From Trametopsis cervina (Eukaryota > Basidiomycota > Agaricomycetes > Polyporales > Irpicaceae): a stretch of 64,000 nt of DNA. The stretch is taken from NCBI GenBank assembly GCA_022385755.1, contig MU278352.1, positions 1-64,000 on the forward strand, in the 5' to 3' direction. A program made the translations under genes and the position numbers. Below the pieces are notes generated by a model. That model was given only the letters and a program-made list of their open reading frames with translations. It was not told the origin of the DNA and did no database searches. This document shows positions 1-11,559 of the stretch, piece by piece (within the stretch, counting starts at the first letter, position 1; every line of letters begins with the position of its first letter).

Positions 1-1100
1 TCCTTGGAATCTATCAGCTAGTCAACTTTTTGGCTCAAAATGGGGCGCCCTTACCCCTACCAGCCTATATCTATTGAGAGTTGTTTGCTATAATAATCGG
101 GACCTGTGGAGGCATTACCCGCTGTATATTGTGACACCTCCTCGTCTATCGTTAATGATGCAGATGTACGAAGCCGCAAGAGTCCATCTGGGCCGGATAC
201 TATAGAATTTATTCTAACGTGAACACAAATAGCGCGACCAATGTATAATGATCTAAACCAGAACATATGGGGTCATATGTCATTTTCCACCCCTTTCTCA
301 AGTCCCATCCCTTTCCCAATACTCTTTTATAGTAATTATTTTTCTTATTTTGCCTTCATTATTTGCTATTTTCAAACACTCAATTTACAGATCTCTGTGT
401 GATGTACATATACTATGTCTGATGTCTACCCTTTTTTTGAATCTTTCAACTGTTTGATCTCCCAAGCTCACCTTTGGGCCTCCCAGGCTCTCTCAGGCTC
501 TCCCTACTTCTGAGTCTTCCACATTAAGACATCTCATCTTTAAATCTGATAGCGCCTGGCACATCTAAGCAGAGTGCACGAGTGGCCGCTATTAGCGGCC
601 GCCTACACAGCTAGGCTGCATGAACTGCAAGCACCGTGTGATCACACAGGCACAGCCGTCAAGTGGCATGACCAGCATGCTATAGAGGACCAGCCTGCGT
701 TAAAGCTCGCCTCTGGCGATGCCTCGACTGCTAGCTCTGCCCAGCAACGAGCGAATAGTGTCCGTGCAACCCACGGCACAACGGGTTGAGCAGCCGCCAT
801 GGACCTGTTTGCATCAACGCTCGCCACTGACGATACCACTAGTACTGCCCCTACCTAGCCCACGGCTCCTTGCTGGATGTGTAGCCCCACGACGCTCGTC
901 GAGCTGCTCGTTGTAGCTGATTCAGTTGACGTCTTGAGGCCTGACCAGCGTGCTGTAGAGGACTGGCCTGTGTGAAGGCTCGCCACTGGCGACACCTCTG
1001 CTGCTGTCCCTGCTCAGTATTGAAGACACAGACTGGAATGCGGCAACGTCTGGTATTACCACTACCAAAGATAAGGGGATTAAAATACAATGATATTGGA
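1..1100. other. Gene-poor left end
   Basis: No coding region is supported here. The first 550 bases are AT-rich with pyrimidine runs. Bases 669-1020 carry a degenerate tandem repeat, listed separately. ORFs on both strands are short and do not resemble known proteins. Confidence 0.6.
669..1020. repeat. Degenerate tandem repeat, about three copies
   Basis: Three related segments can be aligned by eye: about 669-750, 800-850 and 939-1018. Shared landmarks are a TGACCAGC(A/G)TGCT(A/G)TAGAGGAC block in the first and third copies, and a GCTCGCC(A/T)CTG block followed by GC-rich text ending near CTGCCC in all three. Copies have diverged by roughly a quarter. It looks like an old local duplication rather than a simple satellite. 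Confidence 0.6.
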
Positions 1101-1179
1101 GACCCCTACGGCATACGCACCAAATATTCTCTTCTCCTGCGCCTCTCAACTTCCTGGATCTATATAGCTTTGTTTACGT

Positions 1180-2040
1180 CCTAGCGGCCAAGCACGAACA
1201 GACCCCAGTCGTTCTCGATGGTGGAGTGAGTGGGTATGCACGTAGACGGCAGGCGTCGTTGGTCGTGTCCTTGTGTGTGTTGGGGATGATGCTGCAGAGG
1301 AAGAGAGCGTAGATGCGGCCGCTGGTTATGTACGTCTCGGTCGCGTTGAAGGCGAGGAAGTTGTCATTGAGGGTAGGATGCACGAGCATGGCGAGCAGAA
1401 ACTAGTCGAGCCAGGAACTGGCAAAGTTGATCGAGGTGTCGTGGCCATTGTTGGAGGGTGATGGAGAGCCACTATGAGACAGCAGACATGTTGGTCTCTG
1501 CGGTGCAGTTGTCAAAGTTGCGGTGGTGCAGGCGGAGGCCGTGGACGCAAGTAATCTGTAGATGATGGTCAATGTATGGTTCCACTCGTAGTGAAAGCAG
1601 GCCAGCGCAAACACATGCAGGTAGTTCAGGGACAATGCGGAGTGTGTGTGTTGGCAGTAGAGGCGCGGAAAGTAACAACGACTGAAAGGTGTTGACATCG
1701 TCTACGAGTAAGTTCTTCTGATAGGATGTCAAGGAGACGGCCTTGCACTCACTTATTCATCGATCATTTGAACGCTACAGCTACATGTAAGTCTCAAAAC
1801 GCTCAAGAAGAAACACGAGATGCGCACCTCAGGGGATGTTATCGTAGTTGGCAGTGTCCGTGTCCCCGAAGTCACCGCTCCCGGCAGGGACATGATTGGT
1901 TTCGGAATGGCGGGGAAGGTGTCATAGATCTTGAGCTGCTGAAAGGCGACGGTGGACACGGCGCAACGGTAGTCAGTATCCTGGAGCCAGATCGGAGGAA
2001 GCGGACACGGTGAATCATTAGCGTTGCCGGCGCATTAGGA
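1180..2040 (-). pseudogene. Possible decayed minus-strand gene, family uncertain
   Basis: Minus-strand reading frames between 2040 and 1180 read like protein in patches but are broken by stops and frame changes. One hydrophobic patch at about 1430-1200, interrupted by an in-frame TAG near 1430, contains NDNFLAFNATETYI and then RIYALFLCSI. It vaguely resembles the last membrane segment of fungal DUF6533/DUF6534 seven-helix proteins, which often end in a KLYxNSLLAxLN-like string. Another patch at about 1960-1830 reads AFQQLKIYDTFPAI. No continuous spliced model could be built. The family assignment is a weak guess; the region may be only relic DNA. Confidence 0.25.
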
Positions 2041-4400
2041 GAAAACAACGTACACCTGACTAAAGCGGTTAAAGACCTCGCCAGGCACCACACCTTGTGT
2101 CTAGGGAGCGGTCGTTGCTCTGTTCGGTGTAGTTGACGGAAGCGATATGTTTTGTAATTCCAGGTATCTGCATCAACGCAGCGACATAGGAGCTTGATAT
2201 TGGCACGCATGAGTAAGACCCGACAGAATGCACGCGCAGATGAAATCACCGCTGCCTTACTCAAGTCGGGCGCACGTCGAGGCTGCCGATACATCGCAGG
2301 CGGATTCGAGGCCATCGCAGACAAAGGCGTGTGTCGAAATGAAGTTACAGGACCTCTTGATGAGTTGGAAAGGTGCGCGACGATCGGGGATGGCTGCGGT
2401 GAATGGCGAGCACAGTCATAAGCTTGTTTGAAGTTTGCTGACGATAGCGGCAGGAGTGGTTTAGAATGGAGGGAAGCAGAGCATCGAGACTCTGAGACAT
2501 GGCGAACGTTCCATTCGCATCTCGCCAGTGACTGATGTTTCCTAACAAACGAGATCAGCCAGCGAATCAGAGGCGAGCGCAGAGGAAACTCACCGGCGCA
2601 ATATCTCGAAATGAGCTCCAATCGCAGCACCTGTCTTGCCCGTTATCCCCTTTTCGACGTTTCGCGCGATCGCAGCGCAGATGTGCTGTGGTAATGGCTG
2701 CTGTAGTAAGTGCTCGAGGCGAGAACCGTGATGTCCTTCGACGAAGCGCCCATACATGAATCACGGAGAGTGAGTAAAGGCGTCTGGGGGCTGAATAAGG
2801 GGCCGAGACGAAACCAGGCACGGAGACAGGGTGGCGACGGTCTTGGGAGACGATCCGAGGATGCATGGGACGTCGGAGAGGAGGAAGGCGGTTTACTGTG
2901 ATTGGGTCCTGCGCGCGAATCGGGGTAGAGTTGAAGCTGACTGCGTGGGGATGCACAGCCAGAGGAATAGAAGGTGCGGCGATGGGTCTGGACACTCTGT
3001 ACGGCCGTCGTGGCACTTGAACGCCAGGAAAGGAAAACCTTGTATGAAACGACTGTCGCTATCTGCTCCCGTATGCATGCACTAGCTTCGCCGCTGTGGT
3101 CGTTCATAGACAAACGAGCACTCGCGAATTCGCCATCGAGTGTGATTCGAGCACATGCAGATGTGGCGATAGGCCGGTATCAAGAAACAGATCGGCATTG
3201 GCGGCAGCGGCCGCGAAAAGCAGTGCAAAGCTTAGCTGGGCTGCTGAAGTGAAGACCCGGCACTACTTTACGTACGCGTGCAGCACATAGACCGAAATTC
3301 GATCTGGACCCGCGGGTGCGTGGATGCTGCTGAGAGCGAGATACCGCCGTTGAGAAAGGAGGCCGCGATAGAGTCGGACGCGTAGGAACGCAGGTTGGTC
3401 AGGCGAGATCGTCTACTGAGACGTCGGGTATGCTGTCGACTGACACGGACGAGTTTGGGGACGAGATGCGGAGCTAGCGAAGTTGGGTGCTGCACGACAG
3501 CTGTCGTAGCGGCGAGTGTTGACGTGAACAGTCAGTGTGCACAGCTCAGGGTCCTGCGAGACGAGGATAAGGGGCCGAGGTCGAGGTACGGACGATCCGG
3601 GATGAATGGCATCGGAGAGCTTGTTGACTGAGGGCTGCATTAATCACGCCGCGGTTAGTGTAACGTGGGGTAGCATCTGATTCTCTCTGTCCGAGATCGC
3701 CATCGGTGCAGCATTCATGCTGGCAGCTGGCGTGAGTGTCGACTGGACTGTGCGCCACGAAGGCTTCACAGATTGGCTCTGGCATTGCGGGGATCCGAGC
3801 GACGTTGGACAGCTCCCTGGGCGGACACAATAGCACCTGCAGATGCAACGTCGCCGGTGAGAATGACCGCTGAATGAGAGAGAGGCTGACCCACCTGTCA
3901 GCAGCAGAGATGTCTCACCTGCGCAGCCTGCCTATCAACCTCCGGAGCACGTGCTTGTGCGTACTATTCTGCCACCCGCGCGTTGGGCATCGCCGGACGG
4001 TATGCGGGATGTCGGGCTGCTTATCGCGTGGCAGCCCAGGTGGTCGACCCGCGGGTGTGCTGGCGGTCGTCGTCCCGCTCCCGTCGTCGCGTTCCCGTGC
4101 TCTCAGGCGGCGTGTGGCCCCTTGAAGTCGTCGCGGACGTGGTGGTCGTCGGGGACAGAACAACGCCCGCTGCGACTCCGCTGCTCGCACCGCACGACAT
4201 TCGCGGGCTCCCATTGGCTCGCAGCGTTGATGGCGGCCGGTCTGGGCTCCGTCGGAACCGGTGGGCCCGTGCCTGGGCGAACGCATCCAGCAGTTCGGTA
4301 TCTTTTTCAAACTCCGCAATAACGTACCTGATTGGCCTTAATTGAGACGGGGGAAGCCAGGCACCTTTTAGGTTGAAGCACTCCCCTCGGCTTCATCTAC
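2041..4400. other. Relic or intergenic region upstream of the C2H2 gene
   Basis: No intact gene is supported. Bases 2791-2880 and 3561-3619 share a degenerate segment (AAGGGGCCGAG, then a CGATCCG block, then ATCGGAGAG or GTCGGAGAG), which suggests old duplicated sequence. From about 3950 to 4350 the DNA becomes GC-rich, as expected of the promoter and leader of the following gene. Long ORFs on both strands there are low-complexity Arg/Pro/Ala text and look like shadows. Confidence 0.5.
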
Positions 4401-7265
4401 ATGGACAACGACGACCTCTCTCACTTCCTCCCCAGCCAGAGCAAGTCTCCCACCGACGACGACGACAAGGACAACGCCTCCAATCGTTCGTCCTCTCCAT
4501 CTCAAGCCATGTCTGTCGCGGTCCCGCCCGCGCCCCAGCCGTTCCTCTCCAACCCAGGGAACAACGCTATCGGTGCTGTCAGCAACAATCCCAACAACAC
4601 CAAGCGCTACCGCCCCGCACCCGCCAAGACGTTCCAATGCAGGGGCTATGGCGAATGCAGGATGGTCTTCAGCAGGAGCGAGCATCTTGCCAGGCACATC
4701 AGGTACGCCCCTTTTCATTATTCAGTCGCTCTACAGCAGCGATCAGGGGCTGCTTTTACTTCCTTCCTATCCTCAACCATAGAGACGTCTGTGGCCACCT
4801 GTGTGGCCCCGCGCTCTTCTCCTCGCTGTCTGCCAGCGCACCGACGACTACAACCACCGCAGAAAAAAAAAGATGGTGGCGCGGTGTTGTTATATGCCTT
4901 TTTATGGTATCGCTCATATGTATGCGCATCGGTCTAACATCACGCCCTTCACAGAAAACACACCGGCGAGCGACCGTTCACCTGTCACTGCGGCAAGCAG
5001 TTCTCGCGTCTTGACAACCTACGTCAACACGCGCAGACTGTCCACGCCGACAAGCAGGAGCAGAACGATCGCATGATGCACGATCTCACGTCGTTGCACG
5101 CCAGTATGACCGCCGCCAGCAAAGGTGGGCCACCTCGCGGAAAACGCGCTCAAGCGGCCGCCGCCGCTGCGGCTGCCGGGTCCAACGGCACCTCAACGGA
5201 CGCGTCGATGAATGTCGACGACGGTCCCGGTCAACATTTGCCTGTAGCCATGCGCCCCGGCACCAGCACCGGGTACGAAGGCGGAAACGGTGTGTTTCAT
5301 CATCCCAGCACCCAGCATTGGTCCGCGTCCTCAAGCATCGACCGCACGAACAGCACCAGCAGCACCCATTCCTTTCGTGACTCACACCCAGCACCATCCG
5401 TCCACGGCCAGTCCTTTCGTGTCCCCCCAGCCCATTCCAACCAGTCCTTTCTCGCCCCCGCCTCCACCCCATTCAGCTTCAGTCTCCCCGACATCGCAGA
5501 CCATTCCGCACGAAGCCGTCCCGGAACTGGAACTGGCAGCCGTCCTGCTACATCAACCGCAGCAAGCGATCGAACACTCCCGCCAATCTCTGCCGTCGTC
5601 TCCGCATCCCTCTCTGCCGCCGTCCCTTTCCCGGGCGGCCCACCCCCGCTCGTCGTCCCGCAGCAGCGTGAGCAGCAGCACGGAGGGCCCGCACCATCGC
5701 TCACATCCTCACACGTTCTACCCTTACCCACACCATCCTTCGGTCGACGACCAAACACAGCCACTCGTCCAGGGACAGCACCTGCATCCTACTACTATCC
5801 CTACGCTTTCGCTCCAGGATCTGGATCCTTATCAGCAACATCCCTGGTCTCCGGCCGCCCCGAACTATCCCTATCCCTCGCCACACGCAGAGGACCATCC
5901 GAATACGCACCATCTGTCTCACTATACCGAGGAGATGCTGCACCCGCACCTGCGCCACCACCAAGTGCAGGGGGAGGATCTTCGTACGAATACAGCGAGC
6001 CCACATCTCCTGTTGGATACGACTCACCGTTTTCCTTCCACGCACCACCCTCAACAACAGCAGTCGCAGCGAAGGGCGGCTCGTCGATCTCCACCGACTA
6101 TCGTCACCTCCACTCCTCGCAACGGCAGCAGCGTGCGCAACGGTCGTCCCTCACCAATCCTCGTAAACGGCCATATGCAGGATCCGATGACGACGATGAC
6201 GACTCCGTCGACGGCGACGAGTACGACGACGACGGGCGTTCCGGGAACTACCGAGGAGATGTACGCCCATTTAGCGGCGGTGGCGGCAGCAGTGGGAGGA
6301 GTCGGTTCAGGCCAGGGACTTCCTCAGGGTATGAATACGGGAGCGAATCTCGGCCACAATCACGAAGGCTCTCCGTCATGGAACTCTGCAATGACACCGA
6401 TGCTGAGTCAGCAGCTCGATCGCTTGTACCAGTACCAGCAGCAGCGACTCCATCTTCAGCAACATCAACAGCAGCAGAGTACGGGGGCTCCGCAGGGTTC
6501 GGCTCCGGGGCATCACGGCCCACCACATCGTCCGGCCTCGTCCTTGTCGCACAGCAACTCGTACTCAACGATCGGACCCCATCCCCAGTCGGGCAGCAGC
6601 TCAGGCGGAGCCCGGCAGTATTCGCAGGAGCTGAGGCGGCAGCAGGAAGAGCAGCTCCGGCGCATGCAAGTGCAGCATATGTCGCAGGAGGGGCTCTATA
6701 TGGACGAGGCGAACGAGCAGCAACACCAGCATCACCAGCATCACCAACAGCAGCAGCAGGTGGTGGTGGTGGACGGGGACGCCTATCTTATGCCTATGGG
6801 AGCCAGGATGGAAGCGTATCACCATCACCAAGCATCGTCGAGTACGCACAGCAACAGCAGCAGCGCCGACCTCACGACTTCGAGTACGATGGCGAACGGC
6901 AACAGCAGCAACAGCAGTACGAATACCAGCCACAACGGGCATCACAGTCCCCTCGATCACCTCTACTTTCCTCACCAGGCGGTGTACGATGGGGAGCAGG
7001 CGCATCACCCTATGTCGCACCAGCAGCAGGTGGCGGACGGAGTGGATATGGTGGGTATGGGGGAGCTGGAGTTGGAGCTCGATGGGGTACCGGGGGCGTA
7101 CTTGCAGCATCCTCATCCTTCACATCATCAGCATCATCTACATCCTCACATTCACCCTCACCCGGACGAGATGTATCCCCTGGGGGACGGTCATCTTCAA
7201 TTGGATCTGGGGGAGAACCCGGACGGGATGATCAAGTTCGAGTCGCCGTTGGAATGAGGGTGTAA
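4401..7265 (+). CDS. C2H2 zinc-finger transcription factor (two fingers)
   Basis: This is probably a nuclear DNA-binding regulator. Exon 1 is 4401-4702 and exon 2 is 4955-7265; the 252-nt intron starts GTACGC, ends ACAG, and has CTAAC near its 3' end. Exon lengths sum to 870 codons plus stop. The intron splits the fingers. The first (about residues 78-102) has Cys pairs around CRGYGEC and HLARHIRKH. The second (about 108-130) reads [18 protein letters not shown], the form seen in fungal two-finger regulators of the Adr1/RGM type. The remaining 730 residues are disordered, rich in Ser, Pro, Gly and Gln. They contain an acidic tract ([19 protein letters not shown]) and [11 protein letters not shown], a motif I recall from basidiomycete homologues. 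The target genes are unknown. A second open frame overlaps exon 2 (see findings). Confidence 0.88.
5248..7257 (+). other. Stop-free +1 frame overlapping the C2H2 gene
   Basis: Within exon 2 of the zinc-finger gene the +1 frame has no stop from 5248 (just after a TAG at 5245-5247) to a TGA ending at 7257, eight bases before the main stop. It would encode about 669 residues rich in His, Gln, Ser and Pro, with charged text such as [18 protein letters not shown] and a C-terminus [10 protein letters not shown]. It lacks an ATG near its start; the first in-frame ATG is near 5935. Expression would therefore need alternative splicing, frameshifting or internal initiation. It may instead be a by-product of GC-rich repetitive codons (CAG read as AGC or GCA) in the main frame. 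Confidence 0.35.
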
Positions 7266-8004
7266 TATCTCGCTAAGTCGCCTTCTCCTTCACTCGCAGT
7301 TTTCTTGTTTGTTTTTTTCGCGCCTTTTCTGGGGTTTTACTTTGGAACCTTGTTATCTCGCCTCTCCCGTTGACGGTTTTTCCTTCCTAAAAGCGCAGTG
7401 TTTTGGGGATCTCCCCGCTGTCCACTCGTTTTCTGTTACCATAAAGCTCTCTAAGTTCTCTGCGTCATCGGTACTTGGGACCTTCGTCGTTGCTTTCGTC
7501 GTTTGTCTTTGTTGTACGTTTCGATCGTTGTGTGGGCTTCGCTGGTTGGCTTCCGCTTCCTCGTCCGCCTTTACCCACTCATTTCGTATACACCACAACT
7601 TCAACTATACACTTTTTGCATTCATACCATCCCTACCCCCGGTAATTATCGCTTTTAACTCTTATGCTTCACCTTCACATACACACACGGTATTTTCCCT
7701 ACCCAATTTGTGCCCGTTGTAAATAGCCCGTAACTTACAGTCACCTGCCCCATGTACTGTATCGTATCTTACATGTGTACCGAAATCAATGTGCTCCGCC
7801 TCGAAACTCGCATGCGTGTGTGAATTTTACGTCCGTGCATGATCATGTACCCGGGATATCGTCGGAACTTTAGATGATACGCAAGACCCGCGGCTTCGGC
7901 GTCTGGGTCGACTTCTTTCACTGGTATAACACGTAAAGGCTGGAAGCATAAAATGAATCCTCGTCGTTCTCTTCCTCCATCTCGTCTCATTCGTGAACCT
8001 TAAC
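7266..8004. other. 3' region of the C2H2 gene and promoter of the Mpv17-like gene
   Basis: The sequence is pyrimidine-rich (TTTTCTTG and TTCG-type runs) from 7290 to 7720, as expected of a 3' UTR and terminator zone. No ORF here resembles a protein. The promoter of the following gene should lie at about 7750-8000; no clear TATA box is visible. Confidence 0.5.
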
Positions 8005-9163
8005 ATGGCCTCCGTCTTGCGTGCCTACAAGTATGTCTTTTTTTTTAGTTGTGCGGAGAGCCCTTCGCTGATGACAGCAACTTTGCAAACCTCACAATTC
8101 TCGTAATCACCCCACCGGAACTTGTCTCTTCACCTGACTACGGTATTCGTGATTCAACAGTGCGGTATTGCAGCGCAGGCCGGTAATAGCACAGTGCGCG
8201 ACGTCCGCCGTGCTGTTCGGCGCGTCGGACATCGTTGCGCAGCAGATGGTGGCAAAGAAGGGGATTCGGGAGCACGATGTACGTTTGACTATTTCGACCC
8301 CTCTGCTTTCCTCAGCACTCGTTCGACGACACACAGGAGGCTGATGATCTTGTTACAGTACATGCGCACGCTGCGAGCTACGTTCTACGGAGGTACGTGA
8401 GCACGAGTATGTTCATACCGCGCACCATTGACATCTTCCTTCGTACGCAGGTGCATTGTTTGGACCGGCAGTGACGAAGTGGTTCCAGCTATTGAACAGG
8501 ATCAAGTTTTCCACTCCCACCAGGACGACTGTGTTCCGCGTACGTCCTCTCCTTCAATGGCCATTCTCGCGTTGCGTGCTGACTCCAATGTGAAGGTATA
8601 CCTGGACCAATTCATGTTCGCGCCCTGTGAGTCGCACTATTCCCCTTCCGCGCAGGGATTCCGTTCTGACACGTGTGCGTGCGTTTAGGCGTCGTCGGTT
8701 TCTACTTTGGCTCCATGACCTTGATGGAGGGAAAGACCATTTCCGACGCCCAAGCGCGTATCGAAAAGGTATGCGTGCCTCATGCCGTTCTACGTCCACC
8801 TCTGATGCTCATATAAATCTGTTAGGCCTACGTGCCCACTCTTGTTCGCAACTGGTACGTCTTTGACTTGCCCATAATTATCTCTACGGCTGACGTCAAC
8901 TCTGTGCATCAGGGCCGTATTCATCCCGACTCAGCTCGTCAACTTTGCGATCGTGCCGCCTCACCTGCGCGTTCTCGTCGTCGGCGTGGTATCTCTCTTC
9001 TGGAGTACGTTCTTCTCCGTTTCCTGCCTACTGGTTACTCATATCCGCCTGTTCAGATACGTACCTGAGTATCGCAAACGCGCAGAGCGAGCAAGCCGTG
9101 GAAGTTGCCGAAACGTTGGAGCTCGGAGACGACCCGGCTGTTGCCAAAATAGTACCGTCGTGA
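8005..9163 (+). CDS. Mpv17/PMP22 family membrane protein
   Basis: Small integral membrane protein of the Mpv17/PMP22 family (yeast Sym1 in the mitochondrial inner membrane, mammalian PXMP2 in peroxisomes), members of which form channels or support metabolite homeostasis. Nine exons: 8005-8030, 8161-8278, 8359-8392, 8451-8539, 8596-8626, 8689-8768, 8826-8854, 8913-9004 and 9057-9163; they sum to 201 codons plus stop, the usual family length. Visible family hallmarks are YNAVLQRRPVIAQC at the N-terminus, GASDIVAQQ, FYGGALFGPAVTKWF, VYLDQFMFAP, FYFGSMTLMEG and VRNWAVFIPTQLVNFAIVP followed by the last hydrophobic segment. About four membrane helices are expected. The short acidic tail after NAQSEQ shows no obvious SKL-type peroxisomal signal. 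Which organelle it serves cannot be told from the sequence. Confidence 0.92.
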
Positions 9164-10299
9164 ACGATCAATGTTACCCTATAGAGGCGGCTGCTTTAAT
9201 CTTTCCAAAATGCGCTATCACTCCTCAGCAGGAGACCACGCCATCATCCTCTTCGCGAACGACAATATCTAAAATATTCTACTAGACAGAGCGACGATCT
9301 TGGCTTAAGTCAGTCGAAACGCGTTGCCAGGATTCTCTACTGTCTTTAACGAGAGGCAGACATAACTGAATTCGTAACGCTGGGATTGTCTCATTTGTTC
9401 TCCCGTACTGTAAGCAGCGCAAAAGCACGACCCGTGCGCTAGTGTCGTCGTACTGGATTGTGGGCTAATTCGATGCGTCCGTTCGAAGATCCTACTGAGC
9501 GTCTGATCCATGCCATTTCCGCAGCTTGTAGTTTGGCGCACGGCTCAGAGAGTGGTCGCACGGGGTACACAAACGAATGTTGTGCGATGCTCAAGATTGT
9601 ATGCTCACTTCCCCCGTGACGATTTCCAAGCAAGCTAAGCAGAGATAGAGGCGATGTTCGAAGCATGTGTCGTCAAAGCCACATATCGAATTCCTGAGTT
9701 CGGAAATACCCTCGGATAAACTCCCTCTAATACCAGGCAAGGACAACTCAATGACAGACGACGATGGCGACGACGACGACGAAGCAGCTGACTGATAATA
9801 CAATATATTCGAAACATATGCGACACGAGGACATTACTTCGTGCACTACTGCAAGTCGCAACAGATTTTCTCGTGCACGATCGACCTCACTTCGTCTACG
9901 AGCACAGTTGACGATTTCTTGAGATGTATTGCTGACTCGGGACCAGCTGCGTATTGGCCAATGAACACGAATTATGATAGATTGATTCGCCCCAGCCATC
10001 TTCCACGCACTTTCGCGTATCCCGACGTGCTGTCTTTATCGCGATATGATACGACGGTGGAGGTTACCGGGCGAGAGAGGAACAAGCATCGTTTGAATCT
10101 TCGAGAGTTTTCGTAGACATGCGCTTAACTATGTCGGCTCGTAGATAAGTCATACCAGAGTACCGTTGGATGTATTGCGCGCCGTCTCGACCTCGCCGTT
10201 TATCGCAGCGAATATCTATTCGACAGAAATCCCTTCAAAGCACAACATAGAATTGAGTACGCACATGATAACCACACCAGATCACCAGGTTCGGGCACA
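9164..10299. other. Intergenic, no gene seen
   Basis: Short ORFs on both strands have no recognisable content. Codon-like periodicity is weak. This stretch leads into the degenerate repeats that follow. Confidence 0.5.
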
Positions 10300-11260
10300 T
10301 GTTGATCGCCTACGACGAGGACCTTCTGCGCCAGGTTACGCCAGACGCGTAGAATCTCGCGGTGCTTGCCTGGCGTGAGCAAGATTTTTTGTTAGTCGCT
10401 ACGTTTGTAATAACAACGCCGGGACACAAGGCTCGAGCACATCTTATCATGGCGTGGACTGAACCGTGTATGCTGTGACGAAGACGTTGCGCGCTAGGTT
10501 GTGCCAGATGGGTGGAATGTCGTAGTGCTTGTGCAGTGTGATTAGGTACGACTTTTCTGTCGATCTGCAGCACTCACTCCAGCGAGTGGCGTTGAGCGTT
10601 GCTCCCTGGGCTTACGGGCATGAACAGACGATCCACTTCCTGAGCCGGAGTAGCACACCACGGCGACGACCGAGGATACGACGTTCCTGAAGGGTAGTAT
10701 CGGCATACATTGAATAGGGTAGTCGAGCCGTCTGCGATATGTCATTGGACGGGTTCTCTCACCGTTGTTTTCTGGCGCGATCATGTTGACTCCAACCCTG
10801 TTCGTCGAACACCAAAGATATCATATGATGAAGACGTTGTGCACTGAGTTGCGCCAGACAGGTGGAATGTCGTGTTGTCTACCTAGCGTGACCGAGACGT
10901 GTTAATGCGGTGCGACTTTTCTATGGATCTGCAATACTCACCTCGGCGAACAGCGTCGCCGTTCCTCCTGGAATTGCGGGCATGAACAGACTTGGTGTGT
11001 TCCGATCCATTTCCTTGGCCAGACCACAGCGACGACCGAGGGTGCGACGTTCCTGAAGGGTGATGTCGGCATGCATTGAGTTGAGTAGTCGTGTGCGACA
11101 TGTCATTGGACGCCGTCGTTTTCTAGCGCAATGAGGTTGATTCCGACCCTGCTCGTCGAATAGAGCGGCAGACGATGGCGACCACCAAGAATGCGACACC
11201 CACGAAGGTCGTCGTCATGCATTGAGTTGCGTACGATATGTCCTGGGATATGTCATTGGT
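10300..11260. repeat. Degenerate tandem duplication, unit about 350 bp
   Basis: Two fairly complete units (about 10465-10820 and 10829-11170) are flanked by partial ones (about 10300-10382 and 11171-11260). Shared landmarks in order: GAAGACGTTG(C/T)GC, a CAG(A/G)(T/C)(G/A)GGTGGAATGTCGT block, GCGACTTTTCT or GTACGACTTTTCT, GGGCATGAACAGAC, GCGACGACCGAG, CGACGTTCCTGAAGGGT, GGCAT(A/G)CATTGA, and ATGTCATTGGACG. On the minus strand the shared text partly reads as protein, for example HYDIPPIWHNLARNVFV in one unit and a diverged copy in another. The unit may derive from a duplicated gene end that has decayed. Confidence 0.65.
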
Positions 11261-11523
11261 TGTGCGCGCGAAGACGGGGATTGGAAATGCGACAAGCGGT
11301 AGACCGGAAGTCGTGCACTGGCCTGGAACGGCTCGCTCGATTGGATCTGTCTGCCCCTGGGTTTGAGCGAGCTGGACTGGACTCGAGCGGGGGAATGCGA
11401 TTGGCTAGGATGTTGATTGGCGTTTTGAGTTGTCATTGGCGGAGGGCCTCGACTGCCTGCGCTCGACACTCGACCGAGGCCCTCACAACGTCATCAGCAC
11501 CGCCCACACTCTCGTATATAAAG
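11255..11523 (+). promoter_or_regulatory. CCAAT-box cluster followed by a TATA box
   Basis: ATTGG (CCAAT on the other strand) occurs six times in the same orientation at 11255, 11280, 11340, 11400, 11416 and 11435. A strong TATATAAAG follows at 11515-11523, then a CT-rich stretch at 11550-11600 of the kind that marks fungal transcription starts. CCAAT boxes are known binding sites of the HAP/NF-Y complex. The arrangement looks like an active promoter reading to the right, yet no convincing gene follows it directly. Confidence 0.5.
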
Positions 11524-11559
11524 GCCCATCCGTGCGACATGCGAGAGACCCGTTTCTCC

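Noticed and set aside
3915..4345. GC-rich ORFs on both strands upstream of the C2H2 gene
   Set aside because: Low-complexity Arg/Pro/Gly text on all frames, typical of a GC-rich leader; no motif or splice evidence.
6601..7116. Antisense ORF of 171 codons opposite the C2H2 gene
   Set aside because: It is the mirror of Gln/His/Ser-rich codons on the plus strand, with repetitive Arg/Val/Leu text, no start context and no splice partner.
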